The notes below the pieces were generated by a model, which did not search any database, was not told the DNA's origin, and saw only the letters and a program-made list of their open reading frames with translations. Both the position numbers and the translations under genes were made by a program. From JAKAIY01 sp963809385 (GTDB lineage Bacteria; Chloroflexota; Ktedonobacteria; Ktedonobacterales; JADMIN01), in the NCBI GenBank assembly GCA_963809385.1, contig CAWEJL010000017.1, forward strand, positions 62,001 through 126,000: a stretch of 64,000 nt of DNA, written 5' to 3'. Shown piece after piece: positions 44,252 through 53,632 of this stretch. Each line of letters begins with the position of its first letter. Within the stretch, counting starts at the first letter, position 1.

Positions 44252-45724
44252 CTAGTTCAGACCCGCGCCAGCGCCGATGGCCTCCTCGATCGCGGTGTTG
44301 ACGCGATCGGCGCGGGCATGCTCGCCGCGCAGGGTGGTGGCGAGGCGGACGGCGGCGGCCAGCAGCGCGTTTTGGCCGTTGTTCGCCAGCACAGCGGGCA
44401 GCGAGAGATACTCTTCCAGCGCGGCGGCCACCAGCGGCGCGGCCTCAGCGGCGGGCGTTCCCGGCGTAAGGTCGGTCTGCGCGACGGCCAGGCTGACGGC
44501 GCCCGCGAAGGCGCGCGGCGCATTCTCGATCTGCATGTAGCGGCGGGCGGCGGCGACCGCGCTGACGGCCTCACCAGTCGCCACCTGCTGTTCCATCGTC
44601 CGCAGCAGCGCGCCGCCGAGCGTGCCGCCGACGGGCATCGATGGCGCGGCGGGCAGCCCGACCGGCGCGGCGGCGCCGAGCGCGTTGACCGCGCACGCGG
44701 CGGTGTAGAGCATGGGCCAGGTGTCGTGATGCTGCGTCTGGCGGGCGGCGGTGGCGACCGCGTGAATGGAGCGCAGCGTGCGCCCGGCCTTCAGCAGCCC
44801 TGGGATGTCGCCATCAGGGACCGCGTTCACCTGCTCGGCGACGGCCAGCGCCATGCCACTCGCGACTCCGAGCGGGGTCGCGCCCGCGCGCAGGGCGGCA
44901 AGCGTCGCGTCACACGCGGCAGCGGCGTCGCCAGCGGTCAGCGCGACCTGGAACGCCTTGCCCGCCGCCTCATTCTTGGGGATGGAGAGGCGCGAGCGCA
45001 TCCACGAGAGGTCATGCTGGGGATCAGAGGCGTAGGCGCGCGCCGCCTCGCCCGTCGCGGAGTTGGGGCCAAGGCCAGCCAGCAGACCAGTGATCCAGTA
45101 GACGAACGGTGGATTGTTGCCGCCCCACTCAGCCATATCCATGATCTCGCTGCCGGTCAGAATCCAGGTCAGCGGCTCGCCCCCGCCCACGTAACTGAAG
45201 CGAGTAGCGACGTAGAGCGCTTCAAGGGTCGAGCGGTAGTCGGCGCCAGTGGCATGCAAACCGAGCAGGACGCGGCGCATCGCCGTCACATCGCGGGCAT
45301 CGAACGCGTCGGTGAGCGCCTGGTGGACAGACTTGCCGCCGGGAATCTCCATCGGCTCCATCGGGTCAGGTAGCGCGGGCTTGCCGTCGGGCATGCCTTT
45401 CGCCACCGCGGCCTGCGCGGCCATGAACGCCTGGACGAGCGGCGTGGCGGGCGAGAGCTGAGAGCGCAGCTCCTCGCCTGGCTCCGGGCCGAGCGGGATG
45501 GCGCGCATCCAGTCGGTAAGGCGCCCGCTGGAGGCCAGCGGCGCCAGGGTGGCAGGGTCGCCCGCGCCCCAGAGCGCGTCAATCCCCACGCGACCGGCGA
45601 CCTTGGCTGGCTTCAGGTTGCGCTGGCCGAGCAGCTTGAGCGTCTCGGCGATCACCCGCGCCTCGCTGGCCGCCGCGATCGCTTCAGCCAGCGGTGTCGT
45701 ATCCGCATAGAGCATCATCGTCAT
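44252..45724 (-). CDS. Hypothetical helical protein, 490 residues
   Basis: I do not recognise this family. The protein is rich in Ala, Leu and Gly, without signal peptide or membrane helix, and is predicted almost fully helical. Stretches that look conserved are LLGLHATGADYRSTLEALYV, ATRFSYVGGGEPLTWILTGS, EWGGNNPPFVYWITGLLAGL and HHDTWPMLYTAACAVNALG, with His, Asp and Trp residues that could form a metal or cofactor site. The base composition matches its neighbours. It follows the gene at 45811 on the same strand after 86 bases, so they are likely one operon. Confidence 0.75.
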   Translation of the reverse strand: MTMMLYADTTPLAEAIAAASEARVIAETLKLLGQRNLKPAKVAGRVGIDALWGAGDPATLAPLASSGRLTDWMRAIPLGPEPGEELRSQLSPATPLVQAFMAAQAAVAKGMPDGKPALPDPMEPMEIPGGKSVHQALTDAFDARDVTAMRRVLLGLHATGADYRSTLEALYVATRFSYVGGGEPLTWILTGSEIMDMAEWGGNNPPFVYWITGLLAGLGPNSATGEAARAYASDPQHDLSWMRSRLSIPKNEAAGKAFQVALTAGDAAAACDATLAALRAGATPLGVASGMALAVAEQVNAVPDGDIPGLLKAGRTLRSIHAVATAARQTQHHDTWPMLYTAACAVNALGAAAPVGLPAAPSMPVGGTLGGALLRTMEQQVATGEAVSAVAAARRYMQIENAPRAFAGAVSLAVAQTDLTPGTPAAEAAPLVAAALEEYLSLPAVLANNGQNALLAAAVRLATTLRGEHARADRVNTAIEEAIGAGAGLN

Positions 45725-45810
45725 GCGTTTCTCATCGCTCCTCTGTTATCTGACGCCAGCGCCGTACCAGGCGCCGTCATGTGTTGGTTGTATGCGCCCT
45801 CGAACCCGTA

Positions 45811-46611
45811 TTACAGGACGCCAGGCGTGTCAGGCCCGCGCAGCTCGCGAATGCGCTGTTCGATGGGTGGGATGCCGATATAGTCTTCGTCCAGCAGCTT
45901 GTAGGCCCGCTGGAGGTACAGCTCCGCGAGCTGCGCGCCCTCAGCGTCGGAACGCAACGCGGCGGTCGTGAGCTGGTCCGCGCGGTACTTCTCCGGCAGC
46001 GTCGCGGCAATGTGGCGCATCTGCGCGGCGACCTCATCGAGCTGGCGCTGGTCGTGAATCTCCATCGCGTAGCGCGTCTGACCGATCAGGTGGGCGAGCT
46101 CGCTGAGGCGGTCGCGCTCAGACATGAGGCTCGTCACCGCGTCACGCGCGTCAGCGTCGGTCAGCTCGGCGGGCGTGGTAGCGGGGGACACCGTACGCGG
46201 GGCGGGCTGAGACGGCCAGCGCGCTTGGTAGTCGGCATACGCGCGGCCATATTCGGCGGAAGCCTCGGCGGCGAAAGCCATGCGCTGGGTATCGTCCGTA
46301 ATCAGCAGCACACCCAGGTCACAGAGATCGTCGCCGCGGCGCTCGGCCAGCAGGCGGAGCGACTCGATGCTCTGCACATCCTCCAGCATCGGCGGGATGG
46401 GCATTGGGCTGGCGCTGCTCGCCTCGCCCAGCGCCTCCATTGGGATCTGCCCGCCCAGGATTGGTGGCAGGAACTTGCCGATGGAGAATGAGATGGGCAG
46501 CACGACGCAATAGGTCGCGACGTAGCGCTCGCCACCACCAGAGAGACGCGCGTAGAGGATGGCGTGCCCGCGCGGCTGGTCTGCGTCACCCAACTCGAAA
46601 TGCAGGCTCAT
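45811..46611 (-). CDS. Hypothetical protein, 266 residues
   Basis: Start taken at ATG 46611 (MSLHFELGDADQPRGHAILY). The N-terminal half looks like mixed alpha/beta: GGGERYVATYCVVLPISFSI, LPPILGGQIPMEA, and ESLRLLAERRGDDLCDLGVL. The C-terminal half is a long charged helical region (SLMSERDRLSELAHLIGQTR, LDEVAAQMRHIAATLPEKYR), possibly a coiled coil, ending in IGIPPIEQRIRELRGPD. No membrane segment. I cannot name the family. A promoter lies about 80 bases upstream, and the 490-residue gene follows on the same strand. Confidence 0.7.
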   Translation of the reverse strand: MSLHFELGDADQPRGHAILYARLSGGGERYVATYCVVLPISFSIGKFLPPILGGQIPMEALGEASSASPMPIPPMLEDVQSIESLRLLAERRGDDLCDLGVLLITDDTQRMAFAAEASAEYGRAYADYQARWPSQPAPRTVSPATTPAELTDADARDAVTSLMSERDRLSELAHLIGQTRYAMEIHDQRQLDEVAAQMRHIAATLPEKYRADQLTTAALRSDAEGAQLAELYLQRAYKLLDEDYIGIPPIEQRIRELRGPDTPGVL

Positions 46612-46689
46612 AGGCCTATCGTCCCTTTCGTCGCCGATCCCTGTCGTGGCCCAGCCAGAGCGCGCCACGCGCATAGAGGCGCCTTGACT

Positions 46690-46718
46690 ATTCTACGCGC
46701 GAGTGGGCGCGGGCGCAA
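46690..46718 (-). promoter_or_regulatory. Promoter of the 46611-44252 gene pair
   Basis: Minus-strand TTGCGC (46713-46718), 17 bases, then TAGAAT (46690-46695). The start would be near 46683, about 70 bases before the ATG at 46611. Confidence 0.5.
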
Positions 46719-46783
46719 CGCCGCGCCGCATCTCAGGCAGAGTCTTGTGATTTGTCAGCGCGGGGAAACAGGTCGCTGAAACC

Positions 46784-46859
46784 GCGCCTGAAGACGGCGC
46801 GCAGCCGCCAGACCCGCTTCCGCAGGTCTGGATTGAGGCCCGCGAGACGCTTCAGGCGC
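46784..46859. repeat. Copy 3 of the palindromic repeat family (diverged)
   Basis: Arms GCGCCTGAAG (46784-46793) and CTTCAGGCGC (46850-46859) enclose an inner hairpin CAGACC...AGGTCTG near 46808-46830. On the minus strand GCGAATGATTTTGCGCCTGA next to it resembles GCGAATGAATTCGCGCCTGA of copy 1. It fills much of a 350-base region that has no gene. Confidence 0.6.
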
Positions 46860-46957
46860 AAAATCATTCGCGCAGCCGCCTGCCAACAATCAACGCACAA
46901 GCGCTGGATCGCGATGCCAGCAGATTGACAGCGTCTCATACACTGTGACTCCGGTCA

Positions 46958-46986
46958 TTGACAGAGTAGCAAGCGCATGCTGTAAT
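46958..46986 (+). promoter_or_regulatory. Promoter of the ABC exporter operon
   Basis: A perfect TTGACA (46958-46963), 17 bases, then TGTAAT (46981-46986). Transcription would start near 46993, about 150 bases before the FtsX-type permease. A second TTGACA lies 33 bases further upstream (46925) without a partner -10. Confidence 0.7.
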
Positions 46987-47140
46987 AGGCGCGACCTATA
47001 GCAGTCGAGCGCATGGCGACACGGAGCCATTCAGCTCCCACACCTTCGTAGGGAAGCGACGCGAGACGACGAGCAGCCAGGCGAGGAAGCGACGCAGCGG
47101 CTCGTCACACACTCTCCATATACACGAACGGAGGCAATGG

Positions 47141-50100
47141 ATGGCTCGTTCACCAGTCAACACCGCTGCGCAAGCCACGATTCGCCGGCGACGCGCCAGG
47201 CTCATCTCCTCGTCATTCACGCTTGCGATCTGGCGTCTTCGTCAGACGTGGAGGCTGCTCCTGATTGTCGGGCTTGGCAACATCGCCGCTGTGCTGCTCG
47301 TCTGCATCGTGCCGCTCTTTACGCAGGTTGCGTTGAGTGCGGGGGTACGCAGCGTGCTCGCCGGGCAGCCGGGCGCCTCCCAGATATTCATCAGCGGCTT
47401 TGCTTCGGCGCCGACACAGCAAGACGTATCCACGATCCAGCAGCAGCTTGATGGCATCGTCGCGGGTGACATGGGATCATACGTGGCGACAGGCGAACCG
47501 CAATTCTCTGTTTCTCTGCCATTTGTGATACTCCCGCCAAATGCGAACTCAGGCTCGGTCGCCTCATCGGGTGGGCCGCAGCAGCAGTTGCAAGTGGTCG
47601 GCGCCGATATGACGCAGGCAGCCAAGCAGTACACGCTCATCGCTGGGCGCTTGCCCGCGGCATCGAGCGATACCGTCGAGATCGCGCTCACGCAAGCCGA
47701 TGCGACGAGTCTCAACACGCATCTCGGCGCCATTTTGCACGCCCAGATCCCTGGAGGGCCGCAGTTAATCTCGATGGATATGCGCGTTGTTGGTTTCGTG
47801 ATGCCGCCCTCATCAGCGAATCAGTCCCCAAACCAGCAATTTCAGCAAGGACCAGCCGTCTTCGGGAACGGTTCCGTGGCCTATGGCGGCCCCGCCACGT
47901 TCTCAGCGCTGGCGTCTAATCAGGCGCTCCTCGCCTGGCTGGGCGCGCATGAACCGAGCGCGCAGGAACAGCAGGGCGGACCACCGCCAGTGATGAACTG
48001 GACCTATCAATTAGACACGTCACACATGGGCGCGAACTCGCTGAACGATGTGCTTGATCGGCTCGGCAAGGTGCAGACAGATGTCACAGGGAGCCTCAAC
48101 GGCGCGAACGGTCTGCAAGGCATCTACCTCAACGCAGGCGCCTTGCAGGTGCTGGGCAACCTCCGCATCCAGATTCTCGTCCTGCAGATTCCGCTGCTGC
48201 TGCTGCTGTTGCAAGTCATTGCCCTGGTGTTGCTCTTCATTCGCATGATGGCGGAAATGCTCGTGGACCAGCAGGCTGAAGCAATCGCCACACTGCGCAG
48301 TCGCGGCGCTACCCGGCGTCAGATCTTCAATGCGTTCACGCTGCACAACATCGGCCTCAGCCTGATCGCCCTCATCGTCGCCCCTCTCGCCGCCATTCCG
48401 TTGGTGCGCGCGCTCAGCCTGAGCTCGTTGCCACCCACGAGCCAGAGCGCGGTGGACGCGATCTCCGGCAACCCGCTGATAGTAGCGTATGGCTTACGCT
48501 GGTACGTGCTGGTCGCCGTGGTCACCGCCGGCGTCGCAATGATCTTCTCGACGAATCGAGCCGCGAGTAACAACATTCTCACCCTGCGCCGTGAAAACGC
48601 GCGCACGACCACGAAGCCATTCTGGCAGCGGCTGAACCTCGACCTGATCTTTGGAGGTCTCTCGCTGATTGGTTACGTGGCCTACCTTATTGTCATACGA
48701 CAAGTCGATCCTCGCATTCAGTTGATCATTTCGCCGCTCTCGCTGATCGCGGCGCTGCTGATGCTGGTGGCTGCGGCGCTGCTCTTTCTCCGCCTGCTGC
48801 CGCTGTTGCTGGGCATCGGATCACGACTTGCCACGCGCGGTCGCGGCGCATCGTCCATGCTCGCGCTCACGCAGATGGCGCGCGCGCCCAAACAACCAAT
48901 TCGCATGACGCTGCTCCTGGCGCTATCCACCGCTTTCACCATATTCACGCTGGTCTATAGCGCTTCACAGGCGCAGCGGCTCGTTGACGTCGCGGCGTTC
49001 CAGACCGGCGCGGACTTCACCGGGACGATAGCAGCGAGCGCCTCCGCAAATCGAACCCTCGCGGATCTCACGGCGACGTACCGCCAGATTCCCGGTGTCA
49101 CCTCCGCCACGCTCGGCTACACCACGACCCTCAACCCAAGCAGTGTGGCATCGGACATACCCCTCCAGCTCTTTGCGGTGGACGCCGACACCTATGCGCA
49201 GAGCGCGCTATGGCCCAATCAGGATAGCGCCCAATCGTTGAGCGGCCTGATGGCGCAACTCCGCGCGGCGCGTCCAACCGCCACCACAAATGATAGCGTT
49301 CCCGCGATCCTAGACGATGCGACGTGGCAGGCGTTGCATCTGACGCCAGGCGCGCGCTTCACACTGCAGCCGCCCGGGTATGGCGCCTTGAGTATGTCGT
49401 TTGTCGCCGCAGGACATGTGGCTCTACTACCCACCGTCTACGATAGCTACCAGGGCGGTGGATTCAGCGGCTCCGGTGGTCTGCTGGCGGACTATCAGAG
49501 TTATGCCGCGGTCTATCACAAGGATTTGGCGCTCGTCACGGCGACAACGCCTATCAATCCCAATACCGCCTGGATCGCCACGCGCGACGATGCGGCCTCA
49601 CTGGCGAGCGTGCGCCGGGCGCTTAGCAGCGGCGACCTGGCGCTGGGCTCGCTCCAGGACTATCGCCAAAACGTAGATAATCAGCGGAACAACCCGCTGC
49701 AGATTGACATTGCGAATACCTTACTGATCGGCGCGGCCACCGCGTTGCTGCTGGCGCTGATCGGCATCTGGGCTGGCTCCTGGCTCAATGCGCGTGGTCG
49801 CCTGGTCAACTTCGCGGTCTTGCGCGCCATCGGCAGCACTCCGCGCCAGATTCGCTCCATGCTGGTCTGGGAGCAGGTGATTATCTACATCACGGGTGGG
49901 GCGCTGGGCCTCGCGCTAGGCGCTGTACTCTCGCTGACCGCGCTGCCGCTGCTCATCTTTGTGGAACTGGCGACACAGGGCAACTTCCTGATTGTGCCGA
50001 ATGTCCCACCGGCCAGAGTGATCGTGCCAGGTAGTGAACTGGCGCTGGCGCTCGGCGTACTCATCGCGATCTGTGTCCTGGCCCTCATTCTCACGATGGG

Positions 50101-50152
50101 AGCCCTCGCACGGCTCTCGCTCGGTCAGACACTGCGTCTCAACGAGGACTGA
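47141..50152 (+). CDS. FtsX/MacB-type ABC transporter permease, double-module
   Basis: A 1003-residue permease, intact. After a helix near residues 38-60 (LLLIVGLGNIAAVLLVCIVP) there is a large extracytoplasmic domain of about 290 residues. Then come FtsX-type helices (LQIPLLLLLLQVIALVLLFI, and the EAIATLRSRGATRRQIFNAF coupling loop). A second set begins after LTQMARAPKQPIRMTLLLAL, with another outer domain and a final module (VNFAVLRAIGSTPRQIRSML). Two FtsX units in one chain suit a mechanotransmission-type or lipoprotein-type exporter. GAGG supports ATG 47141. Two ATPase genes follow. Confidence 0.9.
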   Translation: MARSPVNTAAQATIRRRRARLISSSFTLAIWRLRQTWRLLLIVGLGNIAAVLLVCIVPLFTQVALSAGVRSVLAGQPGASQIFISGFASAPTQQDVSTIQQQLDGIVAGDMGSYVATGEPQFSVSLPFVILPPNANSGSVASSGGPQQQLQVVGADMTQAAKQYTLIAGRLPAASSDTVEIALTQADATSLNTHLGAILHAQIPGGPQLISMDMRVVGFVMPPSSANQSPNQQFQQGPAVFGNGSVAYGGPATFSALASNQALLAWLGAHEPSAQEQQGGPPPVMNWTYQLDTSHMGANSLNDVLDRLGKVQTDVTGSLNGANGLQGIYLNAGALQVLGNLRIQILVLQIPLLLLLLQVIALVLLFIRMMAEMLVDQQAEAIATLRSRGATRRQIFNAFTLHNIGLSLIALIVAPLAAIPLVRALSLSSLPPTSQSAVDAISGNPLIVAYGLRWYVLVAVVTAGVAMIFSTNRAASNNILTLRRENARTTTKPFWQRLNLDLIFGGLSLIGYVAYLIVIRQVDPRIQLIISPLSLIAALLMLVAAALLFLRLLPLLLGIGSRLATRGRGASSMLALTQMARAPKQPIRMTLLLALSTAFTIFTLVYSASQAQRLVDVAAFQTGADFTGTIAASASANRTLADLTATYRQIPGVTSATLGYTTTLNPSSVASDIPLQLFAVDADTYAQSALWPNQDSAQSLSGLMAQLRAARPTATTNDSVPAILDDATWQALHLTPGARFTLQPPGYGALSMSFVAAGHVALLPTVYDSYQGGGFSGSGGLLADYQSYAAVYHKDLALVTATTPINPNTAWIATRDDAASLASVRRALSSGDLALGSLQDYRQNVDNQRNNPLQIDIANTLLIGAATALLLALIGIWAGSWLNARGRLVNFAVLRAIGSTPRQIRSMLVWEQVIIYITGGALGLALGAVLSLTALPLLIFVELATQGNFLIVPNVPPARVIVPGSELALALGVLIAICVLALILTMGALARLSLGQTLRLNED

Positions 50153-50182
50153 GAAAACCCACCAACTTGGGGAGGAAAAACC

Positions 50183-51172
50183 ATGGACGACGCGCTCGTG
50201 ACCTGCGAGAACCTGGTCAAAATCTATTCAGCGGCCGACTTGGAAGTCGTGGCGCTACAAGGACTGGATCTGAAGATTGCGCCGGGCGAGATGGTCGCGC
50301 TCGTGGGAGCCTCAGGCTCAGGGAAAACGACGCTGCTCAACATACTCGGCGCGCTGGATGCCCCCAGTGCGGGCCGCTGCATCGTATCGGGCCACGACCT
50401 CACCCGCCTCAACGATTCTGCAACGCACCAACTACCGCTGCTTCACCGCTGGGCATGTCTGGCAGCAAGTGGGACGCAATCTGCTGCCAGAACTGAGCAT
50501 CGCCGAGAATATCACACTGCCGCAGATGATTGGCGGCGCGAACGCCCGGTTCCGCAATAAGCGTACCCACGAGCTGATGGAGCGAACGGGCATCGCGAAC
50601 ACTGGCTCACAAGAAGCCCAATCAGGTCTCCGGTGGTGAGCAGCAGCGTGCGGCGATCTGCGTGGCGCTGGCCAATTCCCCTGTGCTGCTGCTGGCCGAT
50701 GAGCCGACCGGAGAACTCGACTCGACAACGGCTGACGAGATTCTACAGTTGCTGCACGAGCTGAACCGCGAGCTTGGGCTCACTATCCTCATCGTCACCC
50801 ACGATGTGACAGTGGCGTCCGGCGCCGACCGCACCATCGCCATTCGTGACGGACGCATGAGCACCGAGACAGTACGTCGCGACGCCCCGCTCGCTGGCGC
50901 GCGCGCCGACAGCGCTGGGAGGCTCGAGCGCGGTAATCGGTCTGCCCAACGAAACCCACCGCGAGTCTATTCTCATCGACCGCGTCGGGCGGCTCCAGCT
51001 TCCGCATGAGGCTATCGTGCGCGTCCCATTCAACGGCCACGCCGACGTGCGCATTCACGATGACCATGTGGAGATTTGGCCATCGGAAGACGTCGTGGAT
51101 ATCCCAGAAACCGCTCCAGCGTACCAATCACCCGTAGTAAGCCGCCCGCCAACAACCCACGAGGAGGCATAG
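50183..51172 (+). CDS. ABC transporter ATP-binding protein with C-terminal extension, three frameshifts
   Basis: A MacB/LolD-type ATPase. Walker A is ALVGASGSGKTTLLNILGAL. A one-base skip near 50418 leads to the Q-loop region HVWQQVGRNLLPELSIAENI, a second near 50607 to the signature NQVSGGEQQRAA, Walker B LLLADEPTGELDS and the His switch VTHD. A third near 50915 leads to a tail (GLPNETHRESILIDRVGRLQ, PFNGHADVRIHDDHVEIWPS) ending at 51172. The tail is about 80 residues longer than usual and resembles a small beta-rich AbrB-like domain. GGGGAGG precedes the ATG. It sits between permease and second ATPase. Confidence 0.85.
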
Positions 51173-51173
51173 C

Positions 51174-51866
51174 ATGAGACCGACGATAGCAGGCGCCGCA
51201 CTCATCGTAGAGGGACACAACATCACCCGGGATTTCAAGGTTGGCGGCGGCGTCGTGAGCGCGCTGCGAGGCATTGATATACAGCTTCAGCAGGGCGAGT
51301 TGGTAGCGCTCCGGGGACGCTCAGGCTCAGGCAAAACGACCCTGCTCAATATTCTCACGGGCCTGGATAATCCGACACAAGGGAATATCAACCTGTTGGG
51401 TCACGATCTGGCGCGATTGAATGAGACGGCGCGCGCCACCTTGCGGCGCGACCAGGTGGGCATGCTCTTCCAGAACGCTCATCTTTTCCCACTGCTGACC
51501 GCACAGGAAAATGTGGAACTTCCCTTGCGGCTGGCGCGGACCGATCCGAAGCTGCGTGCGGAACGGGCGCTGGCGGCGCTCGGGATGATCCACCTTGAGC
51601 AACGCGCGCATCATCGTGGGCTCGAACTCTCTGGCGGCGAGCAACAGCGCGTCGCGCTGGCGCGTGCGTTAGCGCACCAACCGCGATTTGTTGTGGCAGA
51701 CGAGCCGACGGGCAATCTTGATTCGACGACTGCGCGCGAAATCGCCGCGATGTTGCGGCGCATCGCGCACGAGCAGAACATTGGAATACTCATCGCCACG
51801 CATGACCATACCGTCGTTTCCGTCGCCGACCGCGTGATGACAATTTCAGACGGCTTGCTCGTCTAG
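51174..51866 (+). CDS. ABC transporter ATP-binding protein (LolD/MacB type)
   Basis: An intact 230-residue ATPase. Walker A is LRGRSGSGKTTLLNILTGL, the Q-loop lies in MLFQNAHLFPLLTAQENVEL, the signature is LELSGGEQQRVALARALA, and Walker B with D-loop is FVVADEPTGNLDSTT. The switch His is in IATHDHTVVSVADRV. It starts two bases after the previous ATPase ends, with GAGGAGG in that gene's last codons. Together with the double-module permease and the first ATPase it could form an asymmetric exporter. Confidence 0.94.
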   Translation: MRPTIAGAALIVEGHNITRDFKVGGGVVSALRGIDIQLQQGELVALRGRSGSGKTTLLNILTGLDNPTQGNINLLGHDLARLNETARATLRRDQVGMLFQNAHLFPLLTAQENVELPLRLARTDPKLRAERALAALGMIHLEQRAHHRGLELSGGEQQRVALARALAHQPRFVVADEPTGNLDSTTAREIAAMLRRIAHEQNIGILIATHDHTVVSVADRVMTISDGLLV

Positions 51867-52128
51867 CCAACGCCCAATTCTGGCGCTGGTCGCCAGTTTC
51901 ACCGTGCGAGCGAGAGATAAGCGCGGGGCGCTGAGGCTATCCCTCCGGCCCGCGAAACGACGCGCCGCGCGGCGGAGGATCCAGCGGAGGGGGCGTGGGA
52001 AGCCCGGCGCGACTTGACGCGGCGCCCAATATATCACTACACTTCAAGAAAGAAACCATTGGCGACGACAGCAGAGCGGCGTCAAGTGGAGGCGCGACTG
52101 CCAGGGTCGCGGAGACAGAGCGGAAGGC

Positions 52129-52899
52129 ATGGCCGGAATGGCGCGGACAAAGTTGATTTCCGAGGAGCGCGGCTCCGCCCAAAAGGCGTCCGCGGGGCTG
52201 TATGCGGTACCTCAGCGCACGCCGGCGCTTCCGACGACTGAGCTCTCAGACATGGATACGCCGCGCGAGGCGCAGCCACCGTTGCCCACGCCGCCGCGCA
52301 CGCGCACGCGCTGGCCAGATGACATTGACGTGATCTTCGAGAAAGATCCTGCCGCGCGCAACGTATTCGAGGTTCTGACCTATCAGGGCTTACACGCGCT
52401 GCTGCTGCACCGCCTGGCGCACAAGCTGTATACCTGGGGCGTACCGTTCATCCCCCGGCTCATCTCACAGGTAGCGCGGATCATTACCGGCGGCATCGAG
52501 ATTCACCCCGGCGCGCGTATCGGCAAGCGCTTCTTCATTGACCACGGCGCGGGCGTCGTTATTGGCGAGACCGCCGAGATTGGCGACAATGTGATGTTGT
52601 ATCACCAGGTAACGCTGGGCGCTACAGGCTGGTGGAAACATCGTGATGATGGACGCGCCAAGCGCCACCCGACGATCCAGGATAACGTGACCATAGGCGT
52701 CGGCGCCTCGGTGCTCGGCCCGGTTACCATCGGCCATGACAGCAAGATCGGCGCGATGGCGCTGGTGCTTGAGAACATTCCGCCGCGCTCGGTGGTGGTG
52801 GCCCAACCCGCCAAGATGCACACCGTGCGCGGCGGCTCCGCTGACCTCGACACACAACTCACCGATCAGGGCGACTTCCTGCTGGACTACGTGATCTGA
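52129..52899 (+). CDS. cysE: Serine O-acetyltransferase
   Basis: This acetylates serine, the first step of cysteine synthesis. The left-handed beta-helix of hexapeptide repeats is clear: GGIEIHPGARIGKRFFIDHG, AGVVIGETAEIGDNVMLYHQ, VTLGATG, then VGASVLGPVTIGHDSKIGAM. The catalytic His is in FFIDHGAGVVIGE. The N-terminal half carries about 75 polar residues before the helical domain (ARNVFEVLTYQGLHALLLHR). 256 residues from ATG 52129; ATG 52252 is an alternative start and would remove the polar part. cysK is not in the window. Confidence 0.94.
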   Translation: MAGMARTKLISEERGSAQKASAGLYAVPQRTPALPTTELSDMDTPREAQPPLPTPPRTRTRWPDDIDVIFEKDPAARNVFEVLTYQGLHALLLHRLAHKLYTWGVPFIPRLISQVARIITGGIEIHPGARIGKRFFIDHGAGVVIGETAEIGDNVMLYHQVTLGATGWWKHRDDGRAKRHPTIQDNVTIGVGASVLGPVTIGHDSKIGAMALVLENIPPRSVVVAQPAKMHTVRGGSADLDTQLTDQGDFLLDYVI

Positions 52900-52989
52900 G
52901 CGCGACCTGAATCCCTCAACTCCTCCCACGCCGCGTGGTAGACTATCGTACGGTTGACAGCGGGTGAGCAGCTGAAAGGACAGGCGCGA

Positions 52990-53478
52990 ATGCCAAAGAA
53001 GGGACGCGGTTCCAGCAACTCCAGCGACGGTAATGGCGCGAAGTTCCGTGTCGCTTGCTCTGCGTTGATCGAGCGCGGCGGAGAGTACCTGCTGGCACGG
53101 CGGCGCGACATCGGGTTGTGGAATCTTCCAGGCGGCGGGATGGAAGCGAGTGAGACGGTCGAGGATGGACTGGCGCGCGAGGTGATGGAGGAGATTGGCG
53201 TCACGATCCGCGTCGTGCGGCTAGTGGGTGTCTACTCGAAGCCACAGAAGAACGAGATCGTGATGACCTTCCTCTGCAAACTTGCCAGCGACCAAGAGCC
53301 TGGTACCAGCGACGAGGTCTCGGAGGTCGGCTGGTTTCGCCCAGACCGCTTGCCCGATGACACCCTCCCCAAGCACCGCCAGCGGGTCGCCGATGCGGCG
53401 CTGGGCCAGCGCGAGACGATCCTCCGCACGCAGACGACCTCCACAGCCGATGACCAGCGCCCCTTCACTCTCCCGTAA
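52990..53478 (+). CDS. Nudix hydrolase
   Basis: A pyrophosphohydrolase-type protein with a complete Nudix box, GGMEASETVEDGLAREVMEE followed by IGV, matching the GX5EX7REUXEEXGU rule. The strand before it (GGEYLLARRRDIGLWNLPGG) and the end (EVGWFRPDRLPDDTL) are typical. 162 residues from ATG 52990; the longer frame from a TTG is less likely. Substrate not evident. It precedes the receiver-GGDEF gene on the same strand. Confidence 0.92.
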   Translation: MPKKGRGSSNSSDGNGAKFRVACSALIERGGEYLLARRRDIGLWNLPGGGMEASETVEDGLAREVMEEIGVTIRVVRLVGVYSKPQKNEIVMTFLCKLASDQEPGTSDEVSEVGWFRPDRLPDDTLPKHRQRVADAALGQRETILRTQTTSTADDQRPFTLP

Positions 53479-53632
53479 CCTGACCCGCTCGTCCCACAAA
53501 GTCCCCCCGGCGCTGGTACTTGTGGGCCAGCGCCAGCGCGCCGCGCGTGTGCGTAAATAGGGATGGTGAGGGCGCTTCCCCATGCGCTCACGCGAGTATG
53601 TTTTCGCTCCCGTATCACGCTTGGAGGCGCCA

